Positions 1 through 12,300 of a stretch of 64,000 nt of DNA are shown piece by piece. Source of the stretch: Siniperca chuatsi (taxonomy: Eukaryota; Chordata; Actinopteri; Centrarchiformes; Sinipercidae). The number at the start of each line of letters is the position of its first letter. Positions within the stretch are counted from its first letter, which is position 1. Both the position numbers and the translations under genes were made by a program. The stretch lies in NCBI RefSeq assembly GCF_020085105.1, contig NC_058064.1, positions 16,988,823-17,052,822 on the forward strand, written 5' to 3'. Below the pieces are notes generated by a model. The model was not told where the DNA came from. It did not search any database and worked only from the letters and a program-made list of their open reading frames with translations.

Positions 1-1420
1 TACAATGTCTTATTCAAACAGAACAAATTATATTTTAGTCATTTAAAAGTAAAGTAAGTACTAGTCTAAAATACCTACTAAAACTAGAAAAAAGCCCTCA
101 CACTGATAGACTTTGAACCACTCTGGCCCTGTTTCATTAAAACTTTTCAATGCAAGGCACTCCTGTCTGAGAAGATTTTGTCTTTCAGTACTGTCGGAGG
201 AAAGAAAATAAGCTATAGTTTCAAAATGCCAATTTGTAAAATCTTACAAGTAAAAGTCCTCTATTCAAAATTTTAGGAGTATTGGCATCAAAATGTAGTT
301 AAAGGTGCCCTGTGGAGTTCTTGTAAACAAACAAGTTATATTTACATTCAGTGTTTCTTAGCACAACACAAACAAAGCAGTGACCCACTCATAAAAACAC
401 ACAGCACACAACTCACAGCTAGTAGCACTCAGATCTCCGCAGGGTACCTTTAAAGTATCAAAAGAAGTATTTATTATGCAAAATGGCCCCATCCAGAGCA
501 TTATATTATTGCAATTATTATATTATTGTATTACGGTTATATTTGCATTAATGTGTTAACAGCATTATAATGTTGTAGTTTGTCAGAGTGGAGATGATTT
601 AACTACTTTACAGTTGTATAGCCTATAGTTTATCTATAAAATTGCATCATTTTTTAAGATGATCGTATATTTTCTATGTAAAATCTTAATTTACAAAGTA
701 ACTAGTAAGTGGAGTTGGAAGTACAAGTACCTCAGAATTGTGCTTTATACTAGATGCACTTTATCTTGATATGTGCATGTCAGCTGAGGGTTGCTGTAAC
801 TTGTTTTCGAGGATGTCTGTAATCTTTTCTAGCCTTCATTCCCTCCTCGTGCTGATTTTAAGTCAAAGAAACAACAGTGATATCAAAACCATCTTCATTT
901 TTGCTGACATCCCTTCCACAACCTTCTTCGGGACCCCCGGGAGTCCCCTGGACTACCAGTTTGGCAAGCTGTATAGGATGAGCTGACTGACCCTAAATCG
1001 CATTGTGGTGTGGGCCATTATGCAACACTTGGAGCTGCTCATGAATGCCAGTTACTTCCTCGAACCCAGTAGGGGAAGGTGGAGGGAGATCAAGCAGCAA
1101 GGAAAGATAAAACTGCCTATTCATGAAGATCGAACTGGAGATACACTCTTGGGATTGTATTACAGAAAACTCTATGTGTTCCCATTTAACAGCCCAAAGA
1201 TTTGTCCAACTTTAAAAATGCTACAGTACTGTTTATCTTAAAGAAAGCAAAGACAACGGAGACACTGTAGAATGTAGGATAACTGAACATCAAGCAAGAT
1301 AATGTCCATTTAAAGTCAGATGAAGAATGTCCCCCAAATATCATAGAAATATCCTTTTATGTCATGAGAGACAGCTAAAATATGAAATCCCCTGGCCTGA
1401 CAACAGGTTTGATCATCTCC
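1..1420. other. No recognised gene
   Basis: AT-rich sequence with only short open frames. Two adjacent plus-strand frames (738-986 and 1005-1241) could be pieces of a decayed coding sequence, but I do not recognise them and see no flanking splice sites or start context that supports a gene. Nothing else stands out. Confidence 0.5.
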
Positions 1421-1429
1421 ACACCTCAG

Positions 1430-1890
1430 TGTTGCAGTGCTGTCTCCGGGGGGGACGCACCTCACATGAAAACACCGGCAGGAAGACTCACCAGCGACAG
1501 CCCAATGCAGTAATAATGTCCCGGTGATGAAACGCTGATTAGGAAGAGAGGTGGGGTTTTTTTTAAGTTGTCAGGTCCGCTGATTAAAAATGATGTGTCT
1601 GACCTTCCCAGATGCAGATGCGGACGCAGCGCAGCGCTGGATGGAAGGAGAGAGATATACAGCTGGATGGACAGATCCCGTTCGGACAGACCGAGCAGCA
1701 GCTATGACTGAGATGAATGAATCCCTAAGACGGAGAGTCAGTAGAAATATACGGAGCGGAGCTGCTGGAGTTCCCGACACTCTGCTGCCTGTGACCGGGC
1801 AGCTGCTGCTGCGTGCCGCTGCATCTCCACACTGAGGGATGACAGCGACCTCTAGTGGCAAGAAGCGACAGCGCAAGCTCCGGGTTTATA
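1430..1890 (-). promoter_or_regulatory. CpG-rich patch, possible 5' exon/promoter of a minus-strand gene
   Basis: Roughly 25 CpG dinucleotides fall in about 450 bases, against very few in the surrounding AT-rich DNA. On the minus strand there is a good splice-donor match (ctg|gtgagt, exon side ending at 1492). This is what a promoter with an untranslated first exon would look like, with the gene body lying off the left edge of the window. Short open frames on both strands here look like by-products of GC richness. No coding match is recognised, so this is an inference from composition and one splice motif. Confidence 0.3.
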
Positions 1891-1899
1891 AAGGGGAAT

Positions 1900-3880
1900 C
1901 CGCCCATTTAAACGTCACATTGTACCTTAATTCAAAGATCTGACTATAAATTGCTGAGACTGAGGTTTGATTATATTTTGTGAAAAGCAGTTTTTTTTTC
2001 ATCTTCAAACTTCAGGAAGGCTAAAAACTTTGATGTTCAATAACTCAGAGAGAGAACATGATGACCAGAACGTTTAGTCAAAAATGCTAAAGTTATCGAG
2101 TGCTGCTGTTTCTAAAGTTGAATAGGAATTTGACTTCTTGAAGTCAATGAAAATGATCATCGGCTAAATTATTTTATAAACTAATCAGGTTTTTCTGAGT
2201 TCTTGCTCCTAAATGTGGTTTAAATTAAAATGTATTTATGACTTTATGTACTTATAGCGCCACACTGCGTTTATTGTCAGTGAAGCAGCCACCGATTTAC
2301 AAATTTAAAATGATTATTCTGATTTAGAAAACTGTAAAAACAAACTGGCCTTTAACTCCTATGGTCCAGCCACACTGGTATTTTCACTTATTTTGTCTGA
2401 GACCTCTGCTGTGTGGGTGTGTCCAGACTGTGCTTGATTGACATCTTTCTGACCTTGATTAGTTTTGTTGCACCTGTTAAGCCATGGTCACATCAAGTTT
2501 CGTTCAAAGTACCTGCACTCGGCCATAATAAAAAAATATTGATCAGAGCGATCACAAACTATAAACAGTGTATGGTAGTGACACCACAGTTTGGAGTCTA
2601 GTAGTGTGATAATGTACTGAAAATGGTGAAGAAACAAGCTAGAATAATAACAGAATTTTTTTTGGCCACTTAGGGGCAGCAGAAACAAGTTTTGAACACA
2701 ACACTGACATATTATCACCTTCTAAGTTGTTATGGCGAACTTGTTGGCAAAAAGTTGTTTATTTACACATCCAGCAGTTACAGAGCACATCATCTTTCAT
2801 TTGGAGTGGTGTTCCTGGTCACCTGATGAATGTAAGTCCAACATTCAGTCTTTTTTAGCACTGCGTTTGGTCTACCAACTCCTGAGGGAAATATTTGGCT
2901 CTTTATCTGCTAAATGCTCTACCGTGTTCACCAGCTCTAACTTTGTCTGTCTGCCGTTTGGAGCTGAGCAGGTAGCTTACAGTAGCTTTTCTTAGAGCTT
3001 TTTCTCTGAAAACAGCTGCCTGCTATGACACTATGAGAGCCGTGAGAGAGAACCAAAGAACCAAAGTGAAGTTACGGCGGGTCAGCTAAACAATGAGTTG
3101 AAACTATAAAGCTCTGTAAAGCTGAGGGGAGCTGCAGATTCAGGTGCTAATTATCTGTAGCTACATCACTACCAGCGAGTCAGGCGTGATTCCGTGGGTG
3201 CTTCAGGGCCCAAACACCCACGGAAAAGGCCAAGCACATGTCTGCCACCAAATTAGTGAAACTGGCACTGACTGTCCCTGTAACATCCTGCAGTTCAGAA
3301 AGGTCATTTCCAGGCCTGTGGCACCTTAATGAACCATGTTGCTGTACTGAACTGTCACCACGAAATAGGAACCTGGATGTAATCAGATGAATTCAGCAAG
3401 GGGACCTCTGCAAGGAGTAACACTTTCCTCATAAAGAAGTCAATGGTGAGTGAAAAACAAATCCATTTTTTCCATATTTAGTAGCTGAGTAGCTATGTGT
3501 TGATGGTTGACTGTATTTCACTTATTTGGCTTGTTAATAGGCGGGGCCCCTTGTAGCCTATTAGCCTACTGTTATGTTGCGTTCTTTATGGGTGTATTAT
3601 AGTACTATACTAGGTGGTGTTGGATTTGTGTTGGATTGTGCCCTTGGTTTCAGTGAAAAAATGTTGTTGTTTTTTTCCAGCGTGTTGTTCAGATGAAACA
3701 GGCGGGCACACTGAACTGCAGGCTGCAGAGACCAGTGTGTTTACTCCTGCGACCAACAGCAGCCATCGTCCCATGTCTCCTGCAGATAAATAAATAGTTG
3801 TGGAACCAAATGTGTGTATAGTGGCTGTTCTTGTATCTGAAAACAATGAAAGGAAATCCCACACTTTCTCGCTTATTGCT
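1900..3880. other. Intergenic, no gene seen
   Basis: AT-rich sequence without convincing exons. Short open frames (for example 2413-2601 and 3144-3329) lack recognisable similarity. I see no RNA gene or clear transposon ends. Confidence 0.5.
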
Positions 3881-4330
3881 AAAATGTTTTACTAATGGAG
3901 AGGTAATAATTAAGTAATGATTCAGTACTCAGTAAGCACTCAGTATGATGACACAAAAAGAGTAAGTAATTGTATGATAATGATGAAGTAACGAGGGACT
4001 ACTTACTTAGTAACTACTCAGTATGATGCTCCACTTTACTTTAGGGGACCCAAAAACAGTAACTACTGTTGAAGTAATTAGTCATGAATGAGTCGTTACT
4101 AGTTTTGTTCCATTCACTGGCTGGTTCAGAGTTAATCAGGAACGACTCATGAAGAAAGTGGTCAGTATGATCAATTCACAGATATTTATGAAGTAATCAT
4201 TACCTGATGATTCATTAATATAGTATATCCCAGTCAGTTCTCTAGCAAATCATTATTATCAACTATAAAGTCCTCCATTCTGTGTTATTCACTAACTACC
4301 TATTAAGGATTCATTAATTATCAGTTCGTT
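3880..4330. repeat. Degenerate short-unit repeat region
   Basis: Variants of 'aagtaatgattcagtactcagtaag' and 'gaagtaatcattacctgatgattc' recur many times over about 450 bases. The units are imperfect and irregularly spaced, as in a decayed satellite or nested MITE remnant. Confidence 0.45.
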
Positions 4331-4334
4331 CGTT

Positions 4335-4466
4335 AAAAAAAAAGATCCTGTAAGTCATTATAATGAGATGCTAAGTCATTATTTTGAGGTACTAAGTCGT
4401 TATTTTGAGGTACTAACTCATTATTTCAATAAAGTTTCTCATAATGACTCACAGGATCTTTTTTTA
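4335..4466. mobile_element. Palindromic MITE-like element
   Basis: The two ends are inverted copies of each other: 'aaaagatcctgtaagtcatt' on the left pairs with 'aatgactcacaggatctttt' on the right. Between them are tandem copies of a roughly 21-base unit containing 'actaagtcattattttgagg'. Terminal inverted repeats around a short non-coding core fit a small non-autonomous DNA transposon. No transposase is present and the superfamily cannot be told from this copy. Confidence 0.55.
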
Positions 4467-4469
4467 TCA

Positions 4470-6024
4470 CATTGGCAGAAATGGGCTTCCATAATTTCAC
4501 TATGTGTCTGTTGTTAGTTTTTAATCCTTAGGTTTTATGCTTGTTGCTACATTGTAGCATTTATAATACCTACAGTATATCTGTATGTGTTGGAGTATAG
4601 AGTAACAGATCTGTATATATATTATTTATTTATTTTTTTTACCTCTTCAGACCTCAGACTTGATCTGCCTGTACAATAGTCGTTAAAAAAGACACTATTG
4701 TATGAAGCCATTCTCTTGTCTAACTAGAATCACATCTATCTACCAGCTCAACCAGTAAAATGCTAAGACACTCCTTTTCACCTAATCTGGTTTACTTATA
4801 CTCTGACCTTGACAGTTTCACATAATCAAACTAAAACCTCCCAGCAACTTTCAAACTGATCATCAAGCAAATGGCACTGTTAGAGTGTCTTAACATATCC
4901 ATTTTCTGGTAAAAAAAAAAAATCCAATAAAACCTTCAAGTCATCTTGTGTTGTGGTTGAGGAACGTGAGTCTCTCATTTGTTTTATCCAATTCATGAAA
5001 GACATTTATTCAGTTCACATTGACACTGATATACAGTAATTACAGTCACTTGCCAAGGTACATGTGTTAAGCTTTTCAGCAATTCTCTGTGTTGTTCTGG
5101 GACCGTCTCTTTCCAGTGTTTTGGGTATGTGCTGTGGTGGTAAGTTTCTGCAGCATGTTGTGTCCATGGTGTCTTAAATGAGCCGTTATACGACCGGGGT
5201 GGCGGTTCTGCACCATGGTGTCTTGGGCCAGACTGGCCTGCTGCTGGATGAAGCTGTTGGACTCAGACACCTTAATCACCAGGGCACAGCCTGTCATCCA
5301 TGGCCTTCTGCAGGTGAGCATAAATCTCGCCCAGGGTGGCCTTAGCAGCACAGGACACTGGAGCACAGGTATTTCACCTGTATGACAGTCACACAAACTT
5401 TGCAAAGAATAGCCTTCAGTGATTGTACATGTTGCCTTGCTAGGGCTTGAATACATGTTAAACCATCCACTTGCTTTTCTCAGTCATCTGAAGTAAGCTG
5501 CTGGAAGATGAGTTCAAGGCCTTTCTCAGTACTGAGACTTTCAGTAAAGCTTTAGATTACAGCACGCAAATGACAGTGTAAATGATTTGCCACTGAAAGA
5601 AACAGACTGGGTACTTATCACTGGGTACAAGCGAAGAAGGACAAGGAATAAGGGGGTAACAAATCTGCATTTAGGGGGAACCCAGACATAAATGACACTG
5701 GGTACACACATATGACATAATTACAGGGTACAGACAGGCTTATATGGTCTATATGTCCTCTCACACTACACTCCTCCACCTACACTCACCGTCTCCGTCC
5801 TGTGGACTACTAACGTCACTACTGGCTACAGCGGACTACACCAGACTCGCCCGCTCTGGAAGAGCTCTTGTCAACCTGTCATTGCTTGCCGTATTATAAT
5901 AAAAACTGTCACTACTATCCAGTTCTCCACTTTCCTGTGTTCTGCATTTGGGTCCTTAGGTCGTGCATTATGACATTAATGGCCTGTTGCTTTAGAAGAA
6001 GAGTAGCCAGGTTTCGCCTAATGG
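4470..6024. other. Downstream flank of the left plexin gene; no confident gene
   Basis: This stretch follows the stop codon of the minus-strand plexin. A minus-strand polyadenylation hexamer (plus-strand tttatt, 5005-5010) lies about 1 kb past the stop and could end its transcript. A minus-strand frame at 5076-5456 reads in places like protein but shifts frame and is not recognised; it may be a decayed gene or retrocopy. On the minus strand just past the plexin stop (about 5900-6060) another frame stays open for about 50 codons without plexin similarity. Confidence 0.4.
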
Positions 6025-6867
6025 TCAGAGCATGTTCATCCCAGCAGTGAGCTTCTTTTGCCATCGATAGATAACCACCAACACTGAAAAACAAACAGAT
6101 ACTGATTTAAACCAGACAGACAAATAGAAGTGAATCCATAAAACGGCAATGGAAAGAAAAAGATCTTATGTTTGACCTGGATGGGTTTTTAAGGCTAATA
6201 CCAGTGATTTTGGCTTGAAGCTGCCAATAGATGATATTTTGGATTGATATTCAACATCTTGACAATATTTCTGACATCATCTACAGTATATCCTATTGCC
6301 TTATTGCTCCAGTCTTGTGCTTGTGTTGCATTTTGTTCTGTCAACCCTCTGCTTGTTTTGTCTGCTGACTAACTGCCTCAGCCCGTAGGCTTTAATTGCA
6401 GAATCGTATTGCCTCCTGCCATTAGACAGTAAAGACTGTTTCTACTCTTTATACTTTGGAGTCCTCCTTCCAGTACTACACCTGTCACTGTCAGAGTGGA
6501 AAAGCTTCTCAGTTTGTATTTTTACCACCATGGGATGCCTAGATTCTATTGAAAGTAGTAGAAAACAATCCTTTACCATAATCATACACAATGATATGAA
6601 ATCTAAAGAGAAACTTGTTAAAATAAATTAAAGTTCAGGTTTTCATATAAACAGCAGGTGTCGAAATGATTGCATTGATGTATATGATGATAAATGTAGA
6701 CTTCACTGTATATATCAGAGAGACAACACTGACTGGACCAAAATCACTTCCTGTCAAGTGTACTTACCAACAATAATACAGGGTATCAGCACAATACGCA
6801 GTATCAGAAGGACCTGATCTAATAAAGATGGAGGCCCTAGGGTTACTGCCTTGTCACCATATGTTAT
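6025..6867 (-). CDS. Left plexin transmembrane exon and terminal exon with early stop
   Basis: Exon 15 (6768-6867) encodes the end of the ectodomain (ITYGDKAVTL) and the membrane segment. Against the right copy it lacks one codon, is about 75% identical in DNA, and carries Asp-Gln and Arg within the hydrophobic run. Exon 16 (6025-6083) starts after a strong acceptor (tttgtttttcag). It encodes VLVVIYRWQKKLTAG and then MNML followed by TGA, aligned with the right copy's VVAIVYRSKQKQLTVKMNKL. Plexin similarity ends at the stop. The two exons are separated by 684 bases, against 126 in the right copy. Confidence 0.85.
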
Positions 6868-9275
6868 CTGGAAAACAATAATGGCACTGCTATTAAAAAA
6901 AGGAATTTTACAGTGGAACGTCTCACCAGAACAGTGGATCAAAAATATATTTACTGTATGTATGAATATTACTTTAAAGTAAACAGCACAATTTGAAAGC
7001 CATTGCATGAAAACTAGTATACTTTGCTGTGATTTACTGTAATTTGGTGCTATGACCCACCTTTGTCCTGCTTACTATCACAATAAAGTATTGTCTAGCT
7101 TGGTGCAGTTTGAATAAAATATTTACCATTAACTGCTGAAACTTAGCGTCGGGTGTCCTTTGAATCTCACAGATGAAAAAGTCAGTCTCGTTACTGGTTT
7201 CTTTGGTTTCCATGATGCAGGGGAACTGTTTTCCTTCCTGAACGCCCCACACTGACAGCTCTGCTGTGGTCATCTCCAGTTTGTCTGCCTTTTTCTGAAA
7301 CGACAACAGAAACAAACAGCCTTTCCTGTATTCGTGTTCTATATTTGTGCATGTGTGCTAAAAAATGTGCATTACCTGTATGGTGATGCGGACATCATCC
7401 CCCGTCCTTGTGGACGTGAAGCTAGTGAACTCGGGTTCTGGATAGTAGGTTATTGCTGTGGAGCAGGCCAAGGTTTCATTGGCTACTTTCAGAGACACAG
7501 TGCTTGTAAAAATCCCTCGAGTATTTCCAGCTGCAGGTGTGTCATAGGTGAGATTCTGCAGTGAAAACATTGTGTTATATATAATATTATACAATCTGTG
7601 TGGCATAGCATGACATGGTGAACTCAGCAACGTGATGTGATGTGATGTGGCATGATTAAAGAAAGATAACAATACATTGCGTGTGTCTACAGACCCACCT
7701 GATAGTTGCTGCTTCTGGGAAGTCTGACTTCCTGCGGGGCGTGGCTGTGTATGACCCCTTCCACAAACTCCAGGTGGGATCCCATGAGTATGACCTTCCT
7801 CTTCCCACTACAGGACACAGAGCAACAGCCAATCAGAGAAGAGGCAATTTAATACAGATTCAATACCAGAGAAAGCATTTTCTTACCATGGTAGCCTAAT
7901 GTGATGCTAAAAACACACATGTGGCTACCACTTGTGAATTTTATATAAGGCTTACCTACATATGAGAATATAAGTCATTAAAATCATTTCGAATCATCCT
8001 GTGATGATCATGAACATCCTGTCATGACAACTCGATTGTTGAGATATTCTGCTCAGGACCAAAGTGTTCGGCAGACTGAAAGACCAACCAGTATTGCTTT
8101 CTGAGGCCCTGCAGCTAACAGGGCAAAAACTAGTATACTGCTGACTAGCGCCCTAGTTCCTTCAAGAACTCGCATCAAGGCTGCATGAGCACAATGAAGG
8201 AGCACCTTGAGTGACAAACCACCACGCTGGAAACTGCAATGTTGTCGCTTTGATTAAGGACTGAGTTTCAGTGCAATGGCAGGGTGCTAAAATGCTAACA
8301 TTGTGAAAAAGCTCTGTTCTTCTTACACTCCTTCAACATGGTGTGACCAGCGATAACCACTCCAAAAATGTACAAGCAACAGAAAACCATAAAATATGCC
8401 AATAAGATCAAGTTCAGGGTAAACTGGCAATACTTACTCACCTCTTTATTGTTACATAATGGTGACAAATTAATGCCTATGGCCTTGTGATTATTTGACT
8501 TTTTATGCGTATTCTCTGGCTATATGTACATAAATTATAAAACTCTAAAGTATCCTGACTGTTGTATCTTTTACCGCTGTTGCTTGTTAAAAGGTGCAAA
8601 AACAAAGGCAGAAGTGACACTTTGAGTTGCTGGAACTAAAAAGGGAAGTGGTCATATTGTGAAAGACATTTCTTTTGGGAAGTAGCTGTCTTTCCTCAAA
8701 AGATGACCATCAACCTGTAACTGTTCCTCAGTTACTAACATTGTTCTCAAGAATAAGTCTCTATTGAAGTTAGTGACGAAGCACTGGGGATCCAAAAATA
8801 GCCTTTCCACTGCCCTGTCTGATAGCGTGAGTGACAACATTGTGTTTTTAATTAAAACCACATTTCCTGTCAACCCGTGTTGCCTCATAACACCTCTCTA
8901 TTGAAAGGGGCTGCGGAAGCTGATCCCAGTGATGGTCTTGTTTGTTCATAATCATTATTCTGCTTTCTCAGTAATGATTCGGTTATGATTTATTGATGGT
9001 AGCATGCTACATGTGTCACTTTAAATTCATTGAATATAATAAAGGCTTTTCTTGTTCCAGCTCCAATGGAGCTCAGCACTTGCTAATAGTTTTAATATTT
9101 TTAAGCTCCTCCACTTGGCACTTGAGGGCTGACTTGACTAAACCTGCTAAACTTTTTACATTTTAAATAATGTGAGAAAGAAGTCACCACGATAAACAGT
9201 TCTTGTTAAACACATTGACAAAATGCTAAATTAAAAGAAAGCTCTGTTCCTCGTATCTTGTTTCACTGCGTGTAC

Positions 9276-9311
<36 letters not shown>

Positions 9312-12300
9312 AGAGAGAGAGAGAGAGAGAGACAGAGAGAGAGACAGAGAGACAGAGAGAGAGAGAGAGACTACATCAGCAGTGTGGAAAGTTGACACCA
9401 AGCATAATGTTAACGAGTTTTAGTTTGTTGAAGCATTTTCTGCAGCATGGTAGCTGCTGGAAATACTGTATCTGAATGAGATCAGATTTCACGTCATAAC
9501 GGTCATCACAGTCATCACATTATTCTTGGAAAGAAGTTGACCCAGTCATGTCTTATTTGATCTTTTTCCATCAGTCTGTATGCTAGTGTTGGGAATATAA
9601 AAATGCCAACCCATCCAGTCCTACCTGATCCAGGTGCTGCTGGGTGCAATGTTGGTGCAGGATGGTGATGACTGGTAGGTGATTTCAGCATTGCCATGGC
9701 AACTACCATCTGGGAGGAGAACACGTACTTTGACCACGCCTTTATTATCAGCACTGGGAATGTGGAACGTCAGATTCACACCAGTGTTGTTCCATACAGG
9801 AGATCTGACCAGAGCACACAGGATGACACACAGAGAGAGAGAAACCAGTCAGTCTCACTGAGAGCAAGACTCACTTTTTAACGCAGGGAACTAGTTAAAA
9901 ACATCAAAACAACAATAATATGCAAACAACCTGAAAGCAGCCGGAGGCATAGCAGCAAAATCTGCCTCAATATAATCAAACATCAGTTTAAACTCACCAA
10001 GATGGTGTTTCATAAGCTTAACACATCCGAATGGTAATTCTACTGTTATTACAAAATATCTAAACACTAGCAAAAGATCAAATGGAGAATGCCTTTAACA
10101 TAGCAAACAGCAAAACATTTGTGCCTAAAATCTGGGAAAAATTCTAAACAACTCTAAAGCAAGTCTATCAAGTCAAATCCTTCAAACATTACTGAAGAGA
10201 TTCTGAATTAGCATGAATTCCTCAATCGCTAAAGCAGAAGCCCACTCAGCTTTAGTTTCAAGTTGACGCTCAGATACCAAAAGGTCTGTCTGAGCAACGA
10301 ACACATGTCAGTTTTGAGGCTTACCTAAAGCTAAAAACGGGGCAGCTGGTAAAACAGCAGCTACTCCGTTGACAATGAATGGGTTTCTGACTTGCTGTAA
10401 CACCAAACTGAAGTTTAGAATATAGATTTGCTAGCATGCGTCAACCACAACGTGGGCCTCATTATAGGCTAGTGGAAGTACTTATGCAAAACCCTCACAC
10501 ACAATCTCCCTGATTCTGTCTGAACCATATTTTACACCACAAATCCAGTTTCTGGCTTCAGGAAAGAGTGGTGCACACACAGTCCTGACTGGACAGTCAC
10601 TGAAAGTATTGAGAGAACTGGCAATACTGTCAAATTGCAGAATATGTCAGTTTGTGATATGGGTGGCATTTCCCTATAATAATTGACAGTGGATGGATAA
10701 TCTTAGTGGCCCACAAAGTGACTCACTCTTGTGGCGTGCAGTCCAGGTCCGCCTGGATCCTGACTCTGGTCACATCACTGAGGTTATGACCGGACAACAC
10801 TGCGTGATTTCTGCCATGGAAAGACACGACGCTGGGACTGATGGAGGAGATCTCGGGTCTCTGACAGTAGAACACACAAAGATAATCAGTTTTAATGTGT
10901 TACCTTCTACTGACGTTTTAATCTCTACTGAATGTGAATGCGGTGAGCATCAGGGAAGAATGTGTGTGAGAATTGAGGTTCAGACTCACAGAAAAGTTCA
11001 TCCCTGACTCCATCATTTGGCAAACACTGTGCTGCAGGCGGAAGGGAGGGGAAGAAATAAAACAGGTTTACATGACATTCGATTTTAAAAACAAAGGTAC
11101 TATTAGAGTTGATTCAGGACCTGTTCCAGCTAACGGGAGTTTAGCTCAAAAACTGGAGACAGTAGAAAGCAGCCAGCCTGAGGTATATTCCAACAACTAT
11201 AATGCTGTCTCTTATTTACATGTTGTGTGTGTTTTTTTAACATGTGCAGAAACAGAAAATGAGACGTTTTGGTCCAACGAGCAGTTAGCTTAGCAACAGC
11301 AACAGCTGGGCCCAGTGAAGTGCACTCAGCAACTCATCCTGTCCTCATAGCGAAGCAGACAGCAGGGCGGGGAGTCAGCTGGTGACTAGCCTGCTAACGT
11401 TAGCTAAGACACAACATGTAAATAAGATTGTTTTGGTGTTGCCTTAAGGCGTTTCTTTTTGTAACTTTGATGGAAGCAAGCAAGTTTCGTCTTCTTTCCC
11501 CTTTTGTTCTAAGCTAGGCTATATCCAGGCTAGGCTAGGCTAAGTAAAAAAGAGAATTTCCCAAAATGTATTTCTTTAACATACAGATAACAAAAATTGA
11601 ATATGTAAAGTTCCGAGCATTATTAATATATTTACAATAAAACTAAACAGATAAAGTGAATCTTTGCATGACTGAAGAAATGACTGTTTGGTATTCTTGA
11701 GAAAGGAATAAATTAGGAGTCTAGGATACAAATTATAGCGGAATCAACTAATTTGCTAATTGCTCCAGTAGCTAACATGAATTATGTTGTTGTATACCTT
11801 ATCTTGTTAAACATTTGTTGCTGGCAGGTGCAGAGCTGACAGTCTGTTGAAACAATTCTTGGTAACTAGTAATAACAAATATTTGAAATTCAGAGCTCTG
11901 TTCTGTGTCGTTCGTAGTCTTCAATTTTAAAAAATGTCTCTAAATGAATGTGGTGTGTTGCACTGATGTTCAAATGTAGCACTTGGAAACATAGCATGTA
12001 TGTACAGCATGCATGAAGTCTGGGAAAGCCTATGTTAGATAAATACATAAAAAAACATGCATAATTACATTCCCCACTCCCCGATTTCCCCAGGAACAGC
12101 CGTTTGTGCTCCAGCCACATCCAGCCTCGATACACTGCCGACACCTGAAGAGAAAACTAATGTTATCACCTATTGTTGTTGATAACACTTGGAAATGAAT
12201 CATAATGACTTGATACAACACAAAGACCACAAGATAGTAATACTGTATATTCTTCCTGATGATGAAACACGACCATTGCCACCCATGTTGAATGAATGAG

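Noticed and set aside
738..1241. Two adjacent open frames as a small gene
   Set aside because: No recognised similarity and no supporting start, splice or tail signals; they are only open by chance as far as I can tell.
3880..4470. Short regular repeats as a CRISPR-like array
   Set aside because: Units are degenerate, with no constant spacers, in a vertebrate genome. A decayed satellite and a palindromic MITE explain them.
5076..5456. 126-codon minus-strand frame as a gene
   Set aside because: Protein-like stretches switch frame, there are no splice sites or recognised family, and it may be a decayed retrocopy. Too weak to call.
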